A stretch of 64,000 bases of DNA, from positions 16,617,001 through 16,681,000 of the forward strand of contig NC_059397.1 of assembly GCF_905220565.1 (NCBI RefSeq). Reading direction: 5' to 3'. A program made the translations under genes and the position numbers. Positions 1 to 11,140 of the stretch are shown here, piece by piece. The notes under the pieces are model-generated. The model did no database searches. It worked only from the letters and a program-made list of their open reading frames with translations, and was not told the DNA's origin. Source of the DNA: Melitaea cinxia. Its lineage: Eukaryota; Arthropoda; Insecta; Lepidoptera; Nymphalidae. Each line of letters opens with the position of its first letter. The stretch's first letter is position 1.

Positions 1-345
1 TTACAGCCATGAATTGTACCCGTTGCGCTGGCGGTTGCGGGTTCGATCCCCGCACATGACAAACATTTGTATTGGCCATACAGGTGTTTGCCGTGGTCTG
101 GGTGTTTGTGCAGTCCTTGTGGGTCTTCCCACCGTGCCTCGGAGAGCACGTTAAGCCGTCGGTCCCGGTTGTTATCATGTACACCTGATAGCGATCGTTA
201 CTCATAGTAGGGAATATATCCGCCAACCCGCATTGGAGCAGCGTGGTGGATTAAGCTCTGATCCTTCTCCTACATGGGGAAAAAGGCCTATGCCCAGTAG
301 TGGGATATTACAGGCTGAAGCGTACAATTAATTATTTGAAACAAT
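1..345 (+). repeat. tRNA-derived SINE, family A, nearly complete copy
   Basis: The left end holds a tRNA-like pol III B box (GGTTCGATCCC, 40-50) inside GGTTGCGGGTTCGATCCCCG. A unique body follows, then the family's 3' module at about 236-325: GTGGTGGATTAAGCTC, CTTCTCCTACATGGGG, GGCCTATGCCCAG, and GGGATATTACAGGCTGAAG. The A box is eroded or lies outside the window. The same 3' module recurs at 11053, 16976 (minus), 20575 (minus), 48852 (minus) and 60733. Repeat membership is seen directly. The SINE class is inferred from the B box and dispersal. Confidence 0.82.
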
Positions 346-544
346 AAACGTATTCAAAAGAAAAAAGAAATGATTAGGGTAAGTCACACTATTAAAATAC
401 TGGCGTCGTTTCAAATATTGTACCGGTAATGAACTATAGGAAAATTTTATTCATCCTTCATAACATTCAGTTAGTAAAACAGACAAAGCAACAATATAGT
501 CTGAATAACAAAAGGTATCACTATAACAACTAGCAAAAAGTCTA

Positions 545-960
545 ACGGTACTGCGAAGCGAAACCACTGAGTGTAATTACGAACTCTTGTCGGTATATGC
601 GAGATAACAGAGGCGGTTCCGACAAAGATGCGGGCTGCGCCGGAAATGTACTCTCATGCACTGCCCTATTTATAAGCTGCAACCGTGCCGCAGTTCTATG
701 CTAAAAATTGTTTGCTTCAAAACTTACGCCGACGAGCTGGACTGATGCTTGTACTTAGTAAATATTGATTATTGAAAGGAACAAATCGAAAATAAAATGT
801 GAAAGTTTAAAAAAGGCACAATCAAGTGCAAGGGAACAAAGCGAAGCTGATCGTGGCAGCGTACCATTATTGCGTGGAACCCTTCACGTGGGATATCCAA
901 TTATAAAATACACATTTAAAGTGTGCAAACGCAGTGGGTCTCTGTAATTCAATTCAACGT
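545..960. promoter_or_regulatory. Candidate regulatory island with TATA-like element
   Basis: This block is less AT-rich than its flanks and holds dispersed binding-site-like words. Examples are AAACCACTGAG (Runx-like), GAGATAAC (GATA-like) and TTCACGTGGG (E-box CACGTG). A TATA-like TTTATAA (669-675) sits about 20 bp before CAGTTC at 691, roughly core-promoter spacing in arthropods. No coding frame follows with a recognisable protein, so a promoter is only a possibility. Conservation is untested. Confidence 0.25.
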
Positions 961-1854
961 ATTGAGTTACTTGTTGACAAATCCATTACAACGGGTGAAG
1001 TGGGCAGATAGGTAATTTACTTGAGGCAAAGGCGAACGGAGTTACTCGTTATAACTTTTGTGTGTAAGATCTAAATTATAAAATTAAACAAATGTAGTAC
1101 ACATCACTATCATTCGCCTTTATAATACTAAAAATATAGTATAATTAAAAATTATCCTTTACAATGTAATAAGCTTTCTTTCTAAATATAAATACCGTTT
1201 TGAACGTAAAATCGATTCATCGGAAAGAAAATTTTCCATTAAATGACTATCAGAAAACACGTTTCAAAATCGAATCAAACTACACGTGACATTTACACAT
1301 TTATTCCGAAATGCTTAGTTACAAATAGTATGCTAGCTGATTAATTACTCAGTTTGACTTGGAATTCAAAATGGCGACTGTCCGTGATATTACTGCATAG
1401 CTTTCTAGGACTTGTTCAAAAATACTAAAAATATACAATAAACACTTTTTCTCGGAAAACCTCAGTAAACCTCGGTCGTAAAAACCATTCGTCTTTTCCG
1501 AGAACAAGCCGGCATGTGAACAGTCAAATTGTTATCTTTATTTGTAATTATATTGTTATCTGTAGATTGCTATCGATTGTTATCTACTAAAGCTTGAGTG
1601 TTTTTTTATAAATGGTATTTTTTAGGATCAAATTCACAAAATATTACTCATATTTTAAATATTGAAGTTGTAATATTAGTGACGGCATTAACTATCTTTA
1701 TTAGTTACGTTTCAGAGTTAGGCCGAAACCACTAGCAAGGCATTTATCGATATAGCCTACGAGGTCAAAAAAAAGTCTTTTCCTGCACTTGCTGTTATAA
1801 TATTACATTTTAAAGAAATAATACAAAATGTAAATAGCCCACACTTGAGATCAA

Positions 1855-2200
1855 CACGACAATATCAGCTGTTTAAACACTGAACTGGTAGAGGCGGTGC
1901 ATATGCATATGTACATAAAACTTTTTACCAAACCTACGCAACTTGAGGCGGGTTCAAATGAGGCTAACTTGCATGGTAAGCCACGCTCGTGTGCACTGCT
2001 ACGGTTAATATATACTTTATAGCGTAGGCCATAGGGATGATGAAATTTCGTGATTAAAATCGATCCTTCGTCACACGTAGAGTAACTTTACGCCGATGGA
2101 TGCGAGTTTAGTGCACCTTTGATCTCTTATGGCGTATATGAGGCGTCGATATTATTTTATAGTTCAAAGAATAACCAAGAAAAGAGAACGCCGGGTGAAG
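1855..2200. promoter_or_regulatory. Candidate conserved non-coding island
   Basis: This is a GC-richer block in AT-rich surroundings. It contains the 12-bp palindrome CATATGCATATG (1900-1911), which is two CATATG E-boxes overlapping a TATGCATA core, and a TCF-like CCTTTGATC near 2116-2124. No open frame is convincing. Enhancer function is inference from composition and motif words. Confidence 0.25.
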
Positions 2201-3837
2201 CGGCAGGATGTAGAATATGTTCAAAATATTTAGTTATACAATTTGAATAAAGAATTAATGAAATGATGAAGAGCTATAGTTATACAGAGTATAGTATAGT
2301 AAGTTTTAGTAAGGCATCGCATCTCTTGGGGTATTTTAGACTTTCGGGCAGAGGCACTACCAGACTGTCGACGCAATAAGTTGTTTTTTACAAAGTACCT
2401 ACCTAGATATTAACCATAAAAAAGTTTTAATCCATCAGTTTTTTTGCCTTGAATCTATGACGACTTATGATTTTTTTAATATTATGAAATTGTCGTATTA
2501 TCATTTTTGTGATTAAAACTCGATGATTATCGCTTCGATCTGTCAAAAATATTTTATTTTTTTAAACTTAATTGTTACACCCAATTTTTTACACTTTTAG
2601 TTGCTTGGCAATAAAATTCTTATGCAGTTAATGTGATATCATTATTTACTTTAAGCGTATTTGTTTTTTTTAACCCCCAAATCTGAGCATATTTGACCAC
2701 AATATGTATGATATGCCACACAAAACATACAACAGTGGTCATTTGTATTTGCGCCGCTTAATAGCAACAGATTAAGCTACCATCGAATTAAAATATAATT
2801 TCATATATATCTAGACAATCCTTTACACTACTACAGTTACTATATTTACAGTTACTATATTTAATTATTTCTATATAATTTAGCAGATGAAGAAAACATA
2901 TTAACATCCATTAGTTTTAGATGCTATCAAACCTTTTCAATTTATTATTAGTATGAATTATAAGCGTAGGTATCCCAGTAAATAAAACATTATGTACGTA
3001 CTGCTGCTGCTGGTTTTAATCTAGTTAGACAACGTAGAATTTTGAAACGCTAAATTATCTTTAAAATTCATCCTGTGTCCGTTGGGCAGTGAAATAATGA
3101 AATCTGTTTATTTCTAAAGTAATTTGGAGACCTGTAGACCCGACAAATACGCTTCACACGAGAAAAGATCTTTAGCGAGTAGAGTAGTAAATACACAGGC
3201 GATAGCAATACTGTACAGTAAAGACGTAAGTCGTTACAATGTACGAGTCTCCATATTAATCCTATCTTACCTAGTAATCTAGTCACCGTGTACGGAGGAT
3301 CATCTTCAAAATCGCAGTACGTGAATTGCGAATTGCTTAGCTTCGTGATTTATGATAATTAGTAGCAGTTATTTTTCTTGACAATTAATGTACAAAATTC
3401 TCGATAGATTCAAAACAACGAAAAAGCGAAACTTTAGTTATTACATCGGTAAGTAGGAAATAGAAAATGTAGCGCGAATTTATTGTCTTACAAATCTTGG
3501 GACAAGTTTGTATAAGTTTTTACAAAGATGCTGTTATTAAAAAAAAAAGAAGAAGTGTTTACATAGTACACGTATCTTAAGAACAGTAAAAGATATAAGT
3601 ACTTAAAATATTCATAGAACAATGCCGTTATGTTAAAACAGCACGACGAAGTCAACAATAAAAACAGACACGTAAAGGAAATATATGTTTCTCTTCTTAC
3701 ATGTAACAAATATCTAAACATTGTAAGATTGATAACTTAAGTATTTTTGCCTTAGCTATACATTTTAAACGTATTGCATCACCACACATTCTTTAAAACA
3801 TTGTAACAAAAAACTAGGCCAACATATATTTAGGCCG

Positions 3838-3990
3838 ATATACTCAACCTGACGTGACGCCTGTAAACTGCGAGATCGACCTCAGCCGATTGCTCGACAC
3901 CGTCCGAACACTAGAAACGGGTAGCCGGGCCCGTTCCCACGGAACCAGAGACCCGGCGAACGTGCATCCACTATACGTACCTGTAGACAA
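3838..3990. promoter_or_regulatory. GC-rich non-coding island
   Basis: This compact GC-rich block contains GTAGCCGGGCCCG and the inverted repeat GTTCC-CAC-GGAAC (3933-3945). A closely similar inverted repeat, GTTCC-ACG-GGAAC, occurs in another island at 58246. I see no coding potential. Regulatory function is possible but untested. Confidence 0.28.
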
Positions 3991-5094
3991 AACACTATAA
4001 TGAATAATCGTCAATGTATACGATCTATTGTGATTATTTTTTACGATCGCGTATTAGGCATTGGTCATGTATATCAATGTTTATATTATACCTACATCTC
4101 GTATGAGTTACTTTTAATTGATTTCTTACATGGAATTCACGTTGATACTTTTTTTTATAAAACTTTCAATCATAACGATCGCTCTTAAAACTGTGAAACG
4201 AGATTGTGAACGAGAATATAAGATTTTTTACTGATTTCTTAAACGTAATATAGAATCATAAACTTCTATTGCATGGTTAACAAATAAAACATAATACTTA
4301 AAGTTACTTGTAAGTCGTGGTAAAATATTTTATAAAAACAAATTACACTACACGCATAAAAATTGTAAATATACGCATCTGTATAGATCTAGATTGAACT
4401 CAGCTGCGCACGTGCATCACGCACAAACTATTGAGACACGCAGTTATCAAGATGCTTTTTTAATTAGGTACTTTATTTGTTTTGTTTCCTTTGAATCCAA
4501 CAAGAAGTCTTAATTTAACCTGATCATATCATATCATATCGTATGATGCAGTACATGTAGATATTTCTACGCAGAAACAAAAGCGTAAATAGATATTTAA
4601 AAAAAATACCGCTATCGCGTCCTTCCGTCGAATTGATCTCGTCATAAAAAAGTGACTACACGATAAAATCGCCCGGAGATCTAAAGTGAAATAAACGCTC
4701 TATCGAACGATTCATTTCGTACAACTCGCGTGATTACAAAGCACGCCAATGATAACGTTAGCGATAGCGTAATCGATTATATGATATTGTGAAACACGAT
4801 AACTGGATCCAAATATCATTCATGAACTGTTGTATAATACAAAAACTACGAACATTAGCTCATCGTTCGGTGTTAGCTAATATTTACAGAAATATTAATG
4901 AATCTACTATCTAAGTATTATTTTTATGGCTAAATATTTATGCAAAAATTAAAAAGTGAAAAATTACCATTCTACAAAATTATCAATATAGATAATAAAA
5001 ATTTAACGGATCGCTGTCTCTACAGGGAAGATATATGAGAAAAAAATATTATTGGGACCTTTATCAACGCAAATAGCATCATAAACAATGATTG

Positions 5095-5200
5095 TTAAAA
5101 TTTTTGTCTATTTGTCTGTGCGTTTGTGCACGCTAATCTTAGAAACGGCTTATCCGATTTAGATGTGGTTTATACTAATATATAGACTACTATATAGTGG
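5095..5200 (+). repeat. RTE-like LINE 3' fragment
   Basis: The wording GTGCACGCTAATCTTAG, CGGCTTATCCGATTTAGATG and TACTAATATATAG matches the usual 3' region of widespread lepidopteran RTE-like fragments (recognised from memory). It ends where the CR1-like LINE begins, so the LINE appears to have inserted into or beside it. Confidence 0.55.
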
Positions 5201-5203
5201 TAA

Positions 5204-6967
5204 GCTTACGGCGACCCAGCGAAAACATGGAAGTTTCTGAAAACAATTGGAATTGGCAAAACATCTCATAGTACTCCTTTAAGTAACGTGGATATTGAAC
5301 GCCTCAATCAACATTTTTCAGCTGCTAACGTTATGGATAGCGCTATTAAAAAATCAACTAGTAACACTCTTTCTCATTGCCAAATTCCAGACTATCCTCC
5401 GTTTATTTTTAATCAAATCACTGATTGTGATGTTAAGAAGAGCATTTTGTCTATTGCTTCTAATGCCGTCGGTGCTGATAACGTTAGCCGTGCTATGATT
5501 GTTCCTATAATCGATATTGTCACTCCTATTTTGACCCATATTCTAAACCATTCCATTTTTAACTGTGAATTTCCTGACGCATAGAAGCAAGCTCAAATTA
5601 TCCCACTGCCTAAAAAACCTAATGCTTCCATGTATACTGACTTTCGTCCTATCTCCATTTTACCGTTCCTTTCTAAAGTTTTAGAAAAAATAGTGCATAA
5701 CCAGCTTAGTCTCTTCCTAAATAAATTCAATATCCTTAACCCTCTACAATCCGGTTTCCGTTCCGGTCATAGTACAATGTCAGCTCTGGTGAAGGTAACC
5801 GATGACATACGATGGGGTATGGATAATAAGCGCCTAACGGTACTCACTTTACTTGACTTCAGTAATGCGTTTAATACCGTTGACTTTGACTTACTGTTAG
5901 GTCTGCTGCGCTCTCTTAACATATCTCCAGCAGTGGTTGATTGGTTTCGAAGTTATCTTAAAGGGCGCCGGCAACGCATTCGTATTGAAGAGACTTTCTC
6001 TTCGTGGTGTGATGTAATGGCCGGTGTACCCCAGGGTGGTGTATTGTCTCCTTTACTTTTTTCATTGTATATTAATTCAATAACTTCCAACATAACTTCT
6101 CTCTCACACATGTATGCAGACGATGTACAAATTTATCTTCAGTCTTCTCTTGAGGGGCTACCTACAGCTGTCTCTGTTATCAATAAGGACTTGGAAATTA
6201 TTTGTGACTGGAGCAAGATGTACGGCCTCACAGTAAATCCTGCTAAGTCTCAGGCTATTGTAGTTGGCAGCCAGAATCTGATTTCTAGAATCGATTGGGT
6301 GGAATTACCGAAGCTAAAATTCAACGGAACCGTCATACCATATAGCAAGAATGTAAAAAACCTCGGTTTATACATAGACTCCACGTTATCGTGGACCTAT
6401 CACATTAAAGAATTAAGCCGAAAAACTATAGCATCACTAAAATCTCTTCAGAGGTTGCGTTATTTTCTGCCAATTCCTACCAAAATTATGCTAGCCCAAT
6501 CTCTAATCCTATCCATTCTCGACTATGCCGACGCAAGCTATCTCAATTTAACCGAAGAACAAATGAATAAACTTGAGCGACTTCAAAACATCGCCATACG
6601 TTTCATATTTGGTTTGCGCAAATATGATCACGTCTCCGAATTTCGTTCAAGGCTCAAATGGTTACCTATTCGTCTTCGCCGGAATCTGCATGTTCTCTCG
6701 CTATTGTACTGTGTGTTATTCCACAAAAATGCACCAATCTACCTCAAAGATAAATTTGAATTTCTTGGAACTCACAATAAAACTCTTCGTTCAGCAGAAA
6801 ACCTGAAACTAAGGGTTCCTGTGCACAACACCAAATTTTACAAATTGTCTTTTTCTGTACAGGCAGTCCAATTATGGAATGCGTTGCCACTCAACATCAA
6901 AAAAGCACAATCACTTATCTCCTTTAAAAAGTTAGTTAAAGCCTACTATCTCACTATGATTAATTAA
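5204..6967 (+). pseudogene. LINE reverse transcriptase, 5'-truncated, one internal stop
   Basis: The frame is open from about 5204 and encodes the end of the linker before the RT domain plus the whole RT and C-terminal region. A TAG at 5582-5584 breaks it; after that an ATG at 5630 opens 445 uninterrupted codons to the stop at 6965-6967. In those 445 residues I see DFRPIS (4-9), LLDFSNAFNTVD with catalytic D76, GVPQGGVLSPLLF (132-144), YADD (162-165, catalytic D164 and D165), a thumb-like NPAKSQAIVVGS, and a C-terminal LWNALPLNIKKAQSLISF block typical of CR1-like LINEs. The enzyme would copy element RNA into DNA at a nicked target. The apurinic endonuclease domain is missing and the stop lies upstream of the catalytic core, so this copy is almost certainly not autonomous. 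Few other defects suggest a fairly recent insertion. Confidence 0.93.
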
Positions 6968-7512
6968 TCAGTTTAGCTTTTTCCAATTTGCATCACTTTT
7001 ACTTATTTTATCTTTTATTTCTATTAACTTTGTTAAATTGTGACGACATGTTATGTATGTATGTATGTATGTATGTATGTATGTATGTATATATGTATGG
7101 ATGTATGTATGCATGTATGTATGTATGTATGTATGTATGTATGTATGTATGTATGTATGTATATATGTATATGTGTTTGCATGTAAGTACGTATGCTTTG
7201 TATGTATGTAGATATTTTATGTATATATGTCTATGTATGAAGTATTTTTTTTTTCTATATTTTTTGAGTAGGGAACGAAAATGCATCATGTTTGCATGCA
7301 TAATGTTTAATTTACAAATTATACAGATAATTGCGCTGCTACCTTTTCAATGCATATTATCCTATATCTAAAGGTTATCTGGAAGAGATCGCTACTAAGC
7401 GATAAGACCGCCTTTGTACATTACTATCTCTATGTGTAAATAACTGTTTTATGTAATGTTTTTTTTTCCGAGTGGTGTGCAATAAAGTATATTCTATCTA
7501 TCTATCTATCTA
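5208..7512 (+). mobile_element. 5'-truncated CR1/Jockey-group LINE insertion
   Basis: The element consists of a reverse-transcriptase reading frame, a 3' UTR with a polyadenylation-type AATAAA (about 7481) and a terminal tandem repeat of five TCTA units (7493-7512), with no poly(A). CR1-clade LINEs typically end in short tandem repeats, which fits. The ORF1 and endonuclease portions are absent, so it is 5'-truncated, as target-primed insertions usually are. TAAGCTT at 5201-5207 recurs at 7511-7517 and is a probable target-site duplication. CR1 versus another Jockey-superfamily clade needs a tree. Confidence 0.85.
7052..7210 (+). repeat. (ATGT)n microsatellite inside the LINE 3' UTR
   Basis: This is a long, almost perfect ATGT tetranucleotide tract with a few interruptions (ATATATG, GCATG), decaying into ATGT-like sequence to about 7240. 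It creates artefactual open frames on both strands that are poly Met-Tyr-Val-Cys on plus and His-Thr-Tyr-Ile on minus. It lies between the RT stop and the TCTA tail. Confidence 0.95.
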
Positions 7513-8059
7513 AGCTTCACTTAACATTTAGTGTTTGTTAAAGAATCACGTTAAACATGTAAATACCCAAAACACGGACAAAGGCACAGCTAGTTAACTA
7601 ATATAAATATTCAAACTTGTAATCAGATTATTAACTAAAATTCATACGAAGACAGAGGCATAGACAGAACAGAAAGCGCCATACCCTTCTTAGCGACGTA
7701 GTCGGTAAAAACTAACCGTTTGTTATTCACTACCAATCCTGTCACTCGTAGATGGAGTAGCGTGGTTGGATATTAAGGATGTAGGTGGACGTTTATGACT
7801 GGAGAAAATGTGGAGTATGAAATGTACCTCATTTTAATATACCCACTCAACTAAGTATGTACATGCTAAATATACCGTAACATTTCGTGTTAATAATTAC
7901 ATATTAATTTATCTAAATGTGCTCCGTCAAAATAATATCAGCTGTAATCAATTAACAGGCAGCGGAGCAACGATAGCGGAAATTGGTATTCAGCGTTATT
8001 TTGTTTCTGATTTGCTGTATGTGCACTAATTAATATCATCAGTTTCAGTTCATTACGTT

Positions 8060-8235
8060 TTCCATTTCCCCGAAGCCCGATGCGATGTTCCGTATAAAGG
8101 CGTAATCGCATCACGCTCTATTCTAGCTCATCTGTTATTGTTGCGCATACCGCGAATCCGCTGAAAGCCCTCATTATACCTTTGTTGGTGGCGTAAACAC
8201 ATTCCACTCCACACAGTCACTGACTTTAGGCGTTA
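8060..8235. promoter_or_regulatory. Candidate conserved non-coding island
   Basis: This is a GC-richer block with words such as GGCGTAATCGCATCACGC and ACCGCGAATCCGC and no open frame. It stands out from its AT-rich flanks. I name no specific factor; enhancer function is inferred from composition only. Confidence 0.22.
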
Positions 8236-8439
8236 TTAAAATCAATTTAAATTTTTTATAACACTACGTGATAACGGTGATATATTGATAAGTATTACAG
8301 TTGTATTACGTCACTTTTTCAATGTAGTGCATTAAACTATCCACTGAATTCGACTTATTAATGTTTTAAAGAGCTAAGCCTGATTTTCGTTATAATTTTG
8401 TTTGAAGTTTTGTCACGTAGACATGTATGATGATGAGTC

Positions 8440-8850
8440 TTAGCTGGCGAGATTTAGTAAGTTTGCTTAGTAGATCTCAGCTCAAGATAGGCAGTCTCGT
8501 CGTCGAAATCGCTGCAGTGATATTAGTTTGTCCTAAACCAACAAGTTCGTCGCTACTTACAACTTAATATAGGATGGGACATGAGAGCAGCGCGGCGTTG
8601 CCGCTCCGTCCAGGTATGGTCGGGTCACAATACTATCAAGCCAGCTGTTCCTGCCTGAGTGTTTACCATGACTGTTTGGTGGCCTCCTACAAGAGCTTCG
8701 TTTTTCTTCACAAAAGAAATCGATCTCTATGAAATTGATCCGCGAGACTATGCCTGGAGCACGCACTGACATATAACCCTATAGCTTCGCACTACTCTTA
8801 CTCCCCTCGAATGATCGCGAGGGGATACTTAATCCCCTGTCTATTTCAAA
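8440..8850. promoter_or_regulatory. Candidate regulatory island with overlapping hairpins
   Basis: This GC-richer block includes CAGCGCGGCGTTGCCGC and ends in two mutually exclusive inverted repeats: CCCCTCG/CGAGGGG (8803-8809 with 8818-8824) and GGGGAT/ATCCCC (8821-8826 with 8832-8837), which share one GGGG. A minus-strand frame of 71 codons overlaps but shows no domain. Function unknown. Confidence 0.28.
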
Positions 8851-9728
8851 CACGTTTTACCTCATTCGTTTCGCGTCCAACAAAAAACTTTATTAGATTT
8901 ATTAGTTTCGGCGATCAATAAATTGCCCGTTGTGACTTGACATATCCACAAGTGTAAGTTTTGTTTAACCAATAATATAGTGTTAATAATATTAATTTAA
9001 TACTACTCACGTAGTAATATTTGTTGATTACTATGCCTGTGTATTTACATACGCACGGCGAATAATAAACATTTATTTGTTTTATCACAACAATTTTCAT
9101 TTCATTATATAAAGGAAATTTTCTCATTTAGATACTTTTAACTCAAATAGGATGTCGAAAGAAACTAAAAAAAATATTTTAGTTTGCAAACGAGTTAATA
9201 TAATTAATTCGAATTATTCTACAAAAAATAATTAAATCTCATTAATTCTCACGCTTATTCAAATAGGAACAAGTTTCAATTCCAAGTTGTTGAAGATTTT
9301 AAATCTAGTTATTCGTTCATCGTTTTGCGAAACATTAATAAGTACTTTTTTGTAACTAAAATTGTAGCAAATTAAATTAATCCTTGAAATGCTGGATTCA
9401 CTATAGTAGACGCTACTATCCGTACAATAAGGTTAAGTATCTTGAATGATAAATGAAAATAGTCGGCGAGGGGGGTGGACTCCCGCGGAGGCTGCACACA
9501 TGGCATTATCGACCTAATTCTGCGGTGTAAGTATTAGGATGGAGCGGAAGTGAGTAGTCATCCTATATTTTATAATTTTATTTTACTTTACCCGTGTATT
9601 TTCTATTAATATCATAACGACATTATGTAAGAAAAAAGATTATTTACATACATAATTACATTACAAAGATTTATGACGAATACTAGTCGAACAATAAGCA
9701 TTGCTCGACTAGATAATATTATAGAATA

Positions 9729-9730
<2 letters not shown>

Positions 9731-9802
<72 letters not shown>
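9731..9802. repeat. (AT)36 microsatellite
   Basis: This is a perfect 72-bp alternating AT tract. Its length suggests an unstable, polymorphic locus and a site of cruciform or assembly error. It generates an artefactual minus-strand frame of alternating Ile and Tyr. Confidence 0.99.
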
Positions 9803-9805
<3 letters not shown>

Positions 9806-11052
9806 TAAATCAGTTGGTAAGAATAAAAAGTATGAAAAACGCCATTCGCTCATCGCTCCCGTACCCTCCACATGACTAACACGCGCATCTTGTAATAATA
9901 GCGGGCACGCACGAGCACGAGCCACGCGTGAGAGCGACTGCCGAAATAATTGTCCATTACGATTACACCGCACAACGCACGCCGCACGACGGCGACGCTC
10001 CGCAGTGCGTGGGGGACCACTCCGTTACATGTACCTAGTTTAAATAGGTTGCCTTCATTAAGTGGACTTGAATGTATCGATTTTTATTATTATTTATTGT
10101 ATCGTTTAAGGATCTTAATTAGCCAACTGAAGTATTACTTTCAATAAATTGATACGTATACATCAGCGGGTTAATTATTGGGGTTCGCATTGGCTGGTTA
10201 ATGACGAAAATATTATCACGGTGAACAAAATAGCTTAAAAGATTCAAAGTTTTTGTTATAAGTAGGTCTAGCCTTTTCGTATTCTAGTACCTACTGATAT
10301 TGAGTTTCATTGTCACAACATTTATTCTTGTATCTCTAAAAATAGAAAATTGTTTTATTGAATAACTGCAAAGCTGATATAACATACGCCTCCTCCTAAA
10401 ATAAATATTACCCTTAAACAATTCTTCCGGCATTTGTACCAGTGTTTAGAAAACAGCAAAATAAAAGCATTTGTAAGTTATTGTTCAATTGTTTGAACGG
10501 AATTAGTAAAAACTTACAGTGGATAAAGGTAAACAAGGGATGTATGGACAAAGGCCTTTTATAATATTAAGATTGTTTTATAATAAAAATAAGTCCGAGG
10601 AAATTATTATCGTTGCGTAGAAGTCTCGTGACGTGTTGAATAATTCAGTTTTCCGTCGTATAAAAAGAAAACATGTGTAAAACTAACCGATATAACAATG
10701 AAAACGAAAACATCGAGACCTAACGAATCGCAAAAATAACATACATATTAATAATAAATTTTCGCATCTACTATAATGGAATTCTGAAGACCGTAGTAAA
10801 ACTTTATGCGTGTATTCTTCTTGCGGATATATAACTAAAAAACATAACGATTATATATTTTATTTCTTATATTACAAGCTACACAAGATTATAAACAGTG
10901 TGTAATATTAATTTAATATTCAAAGCACGGTCAATATTCTCTTAAAATTGAATAACACTTGTTACATAAAAATAATAAAATTGGTTAAACCAATTTTATG
11001 TATAACAAACTGTATCATTATGTATTAAACATAAACTACTATTTTACCGAAG
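9803..11052. other. Non-coding stretch
   Basis: Sequence at 9830-10030 forms a GC-richer block with GCACGCACGAGCACGAGCC and CGCACGCCGCACGACGG, and may be a conserved island. The rest is AT-rich. A 25-bp near-perfect palindrome at 10975-10999 is listed separately. No gene is visible. Confidence 0.5.
10975..10999. repeat. 25-bp near-perfect palindrome
   Basis: The arms ATAAAATTGGTT and AACCAATTTTAT (12 bp each) are separated by a single A. Each arm carries an inverted CCAAT-type word (ATTGG/CCAAT). No open frame or U-rich run makes it a clear terminator. It could be a cruciform or a dimeric factor site. Confidence 0.7.
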
Positions 11053-11140
11053 AGCAGCGTGGTGGATTAAGCTCTAATCCATCTCCTACGTGGAGAAAGA
11101 GGCCTATGCCCAGCAGTGGGATGATACAGGTTGAATGCAT
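11053..11140 (+). repeat. SINE family A, 3' fragment
   Basis: It carries the 3' module: GCGTGGTGGATTAAGCTC, CATCTCCTACGTGGAG, GGCCTATGCCCAGCAG and a diverged GGGATGATACAGGTTGAA. It is 5'-truncated, lacks the tRNA head and ends in GCATGCATGCAT. Confidence 0.85.

Larger units (their letters stand above)
346..5094. other. Non-coding stretch with three GC-richer islands
   Basis: I see no gene here. Open frames such as those near 3068-3286 (-), 3488-3721 (-) and 4000-4188 (+) are short, AT-derived and have no domain. Islands at 545-960, 1855-2200 and 3838-3990 are listed separately. A short imperfect CATAT run lies near 4522-4545. The rest is AT-rich sequence with nothing I can name. Confidence 0.6.
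7518..9730. other. Non-coding stretch with two GC-richer islands
   Basis: I see no gene. Islands at 8060-8235 and 8440-8850 are listed separately. A GC-rich patch at about 9460-9550 contains CCGCGGAGGC and a splice-donor-like GTAAGTAT (9527-9534), but no frame leads into it. The remaining sequence is AT-rich and featureless to me. Confidence 0.55.

Noticed and set aside
1..60. True tRNA gene at the window start
   Set aside because: The B box is good, but the acceptor and anticodon arms cannot be formed and the sequence continues into the SINE body.
6573..6806. Overlapping plus-strand frame inside the RT gene
   Set aside because: Shadow frame of the reverse transcriptase.
6988..7371. Frames on both strands across the ATGT tract
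   Set aside because: They are translations of a tetranucleotide microsatellite (Met-Tyr-Val-Cys or Tyr-Ile-His-Thr periodicity).
9527..9534. Strong splice-donor-like GTAAGTAT
   Set aside because: No open frame with coding character leads into it and no acceptor partner could be argued.
9719..9973. Minus-strand frame of 84 codons ending in alternating Tyr-Ile
   Set aside because: Half of it is the translated (AT)36 tract and the remainder has no domain.
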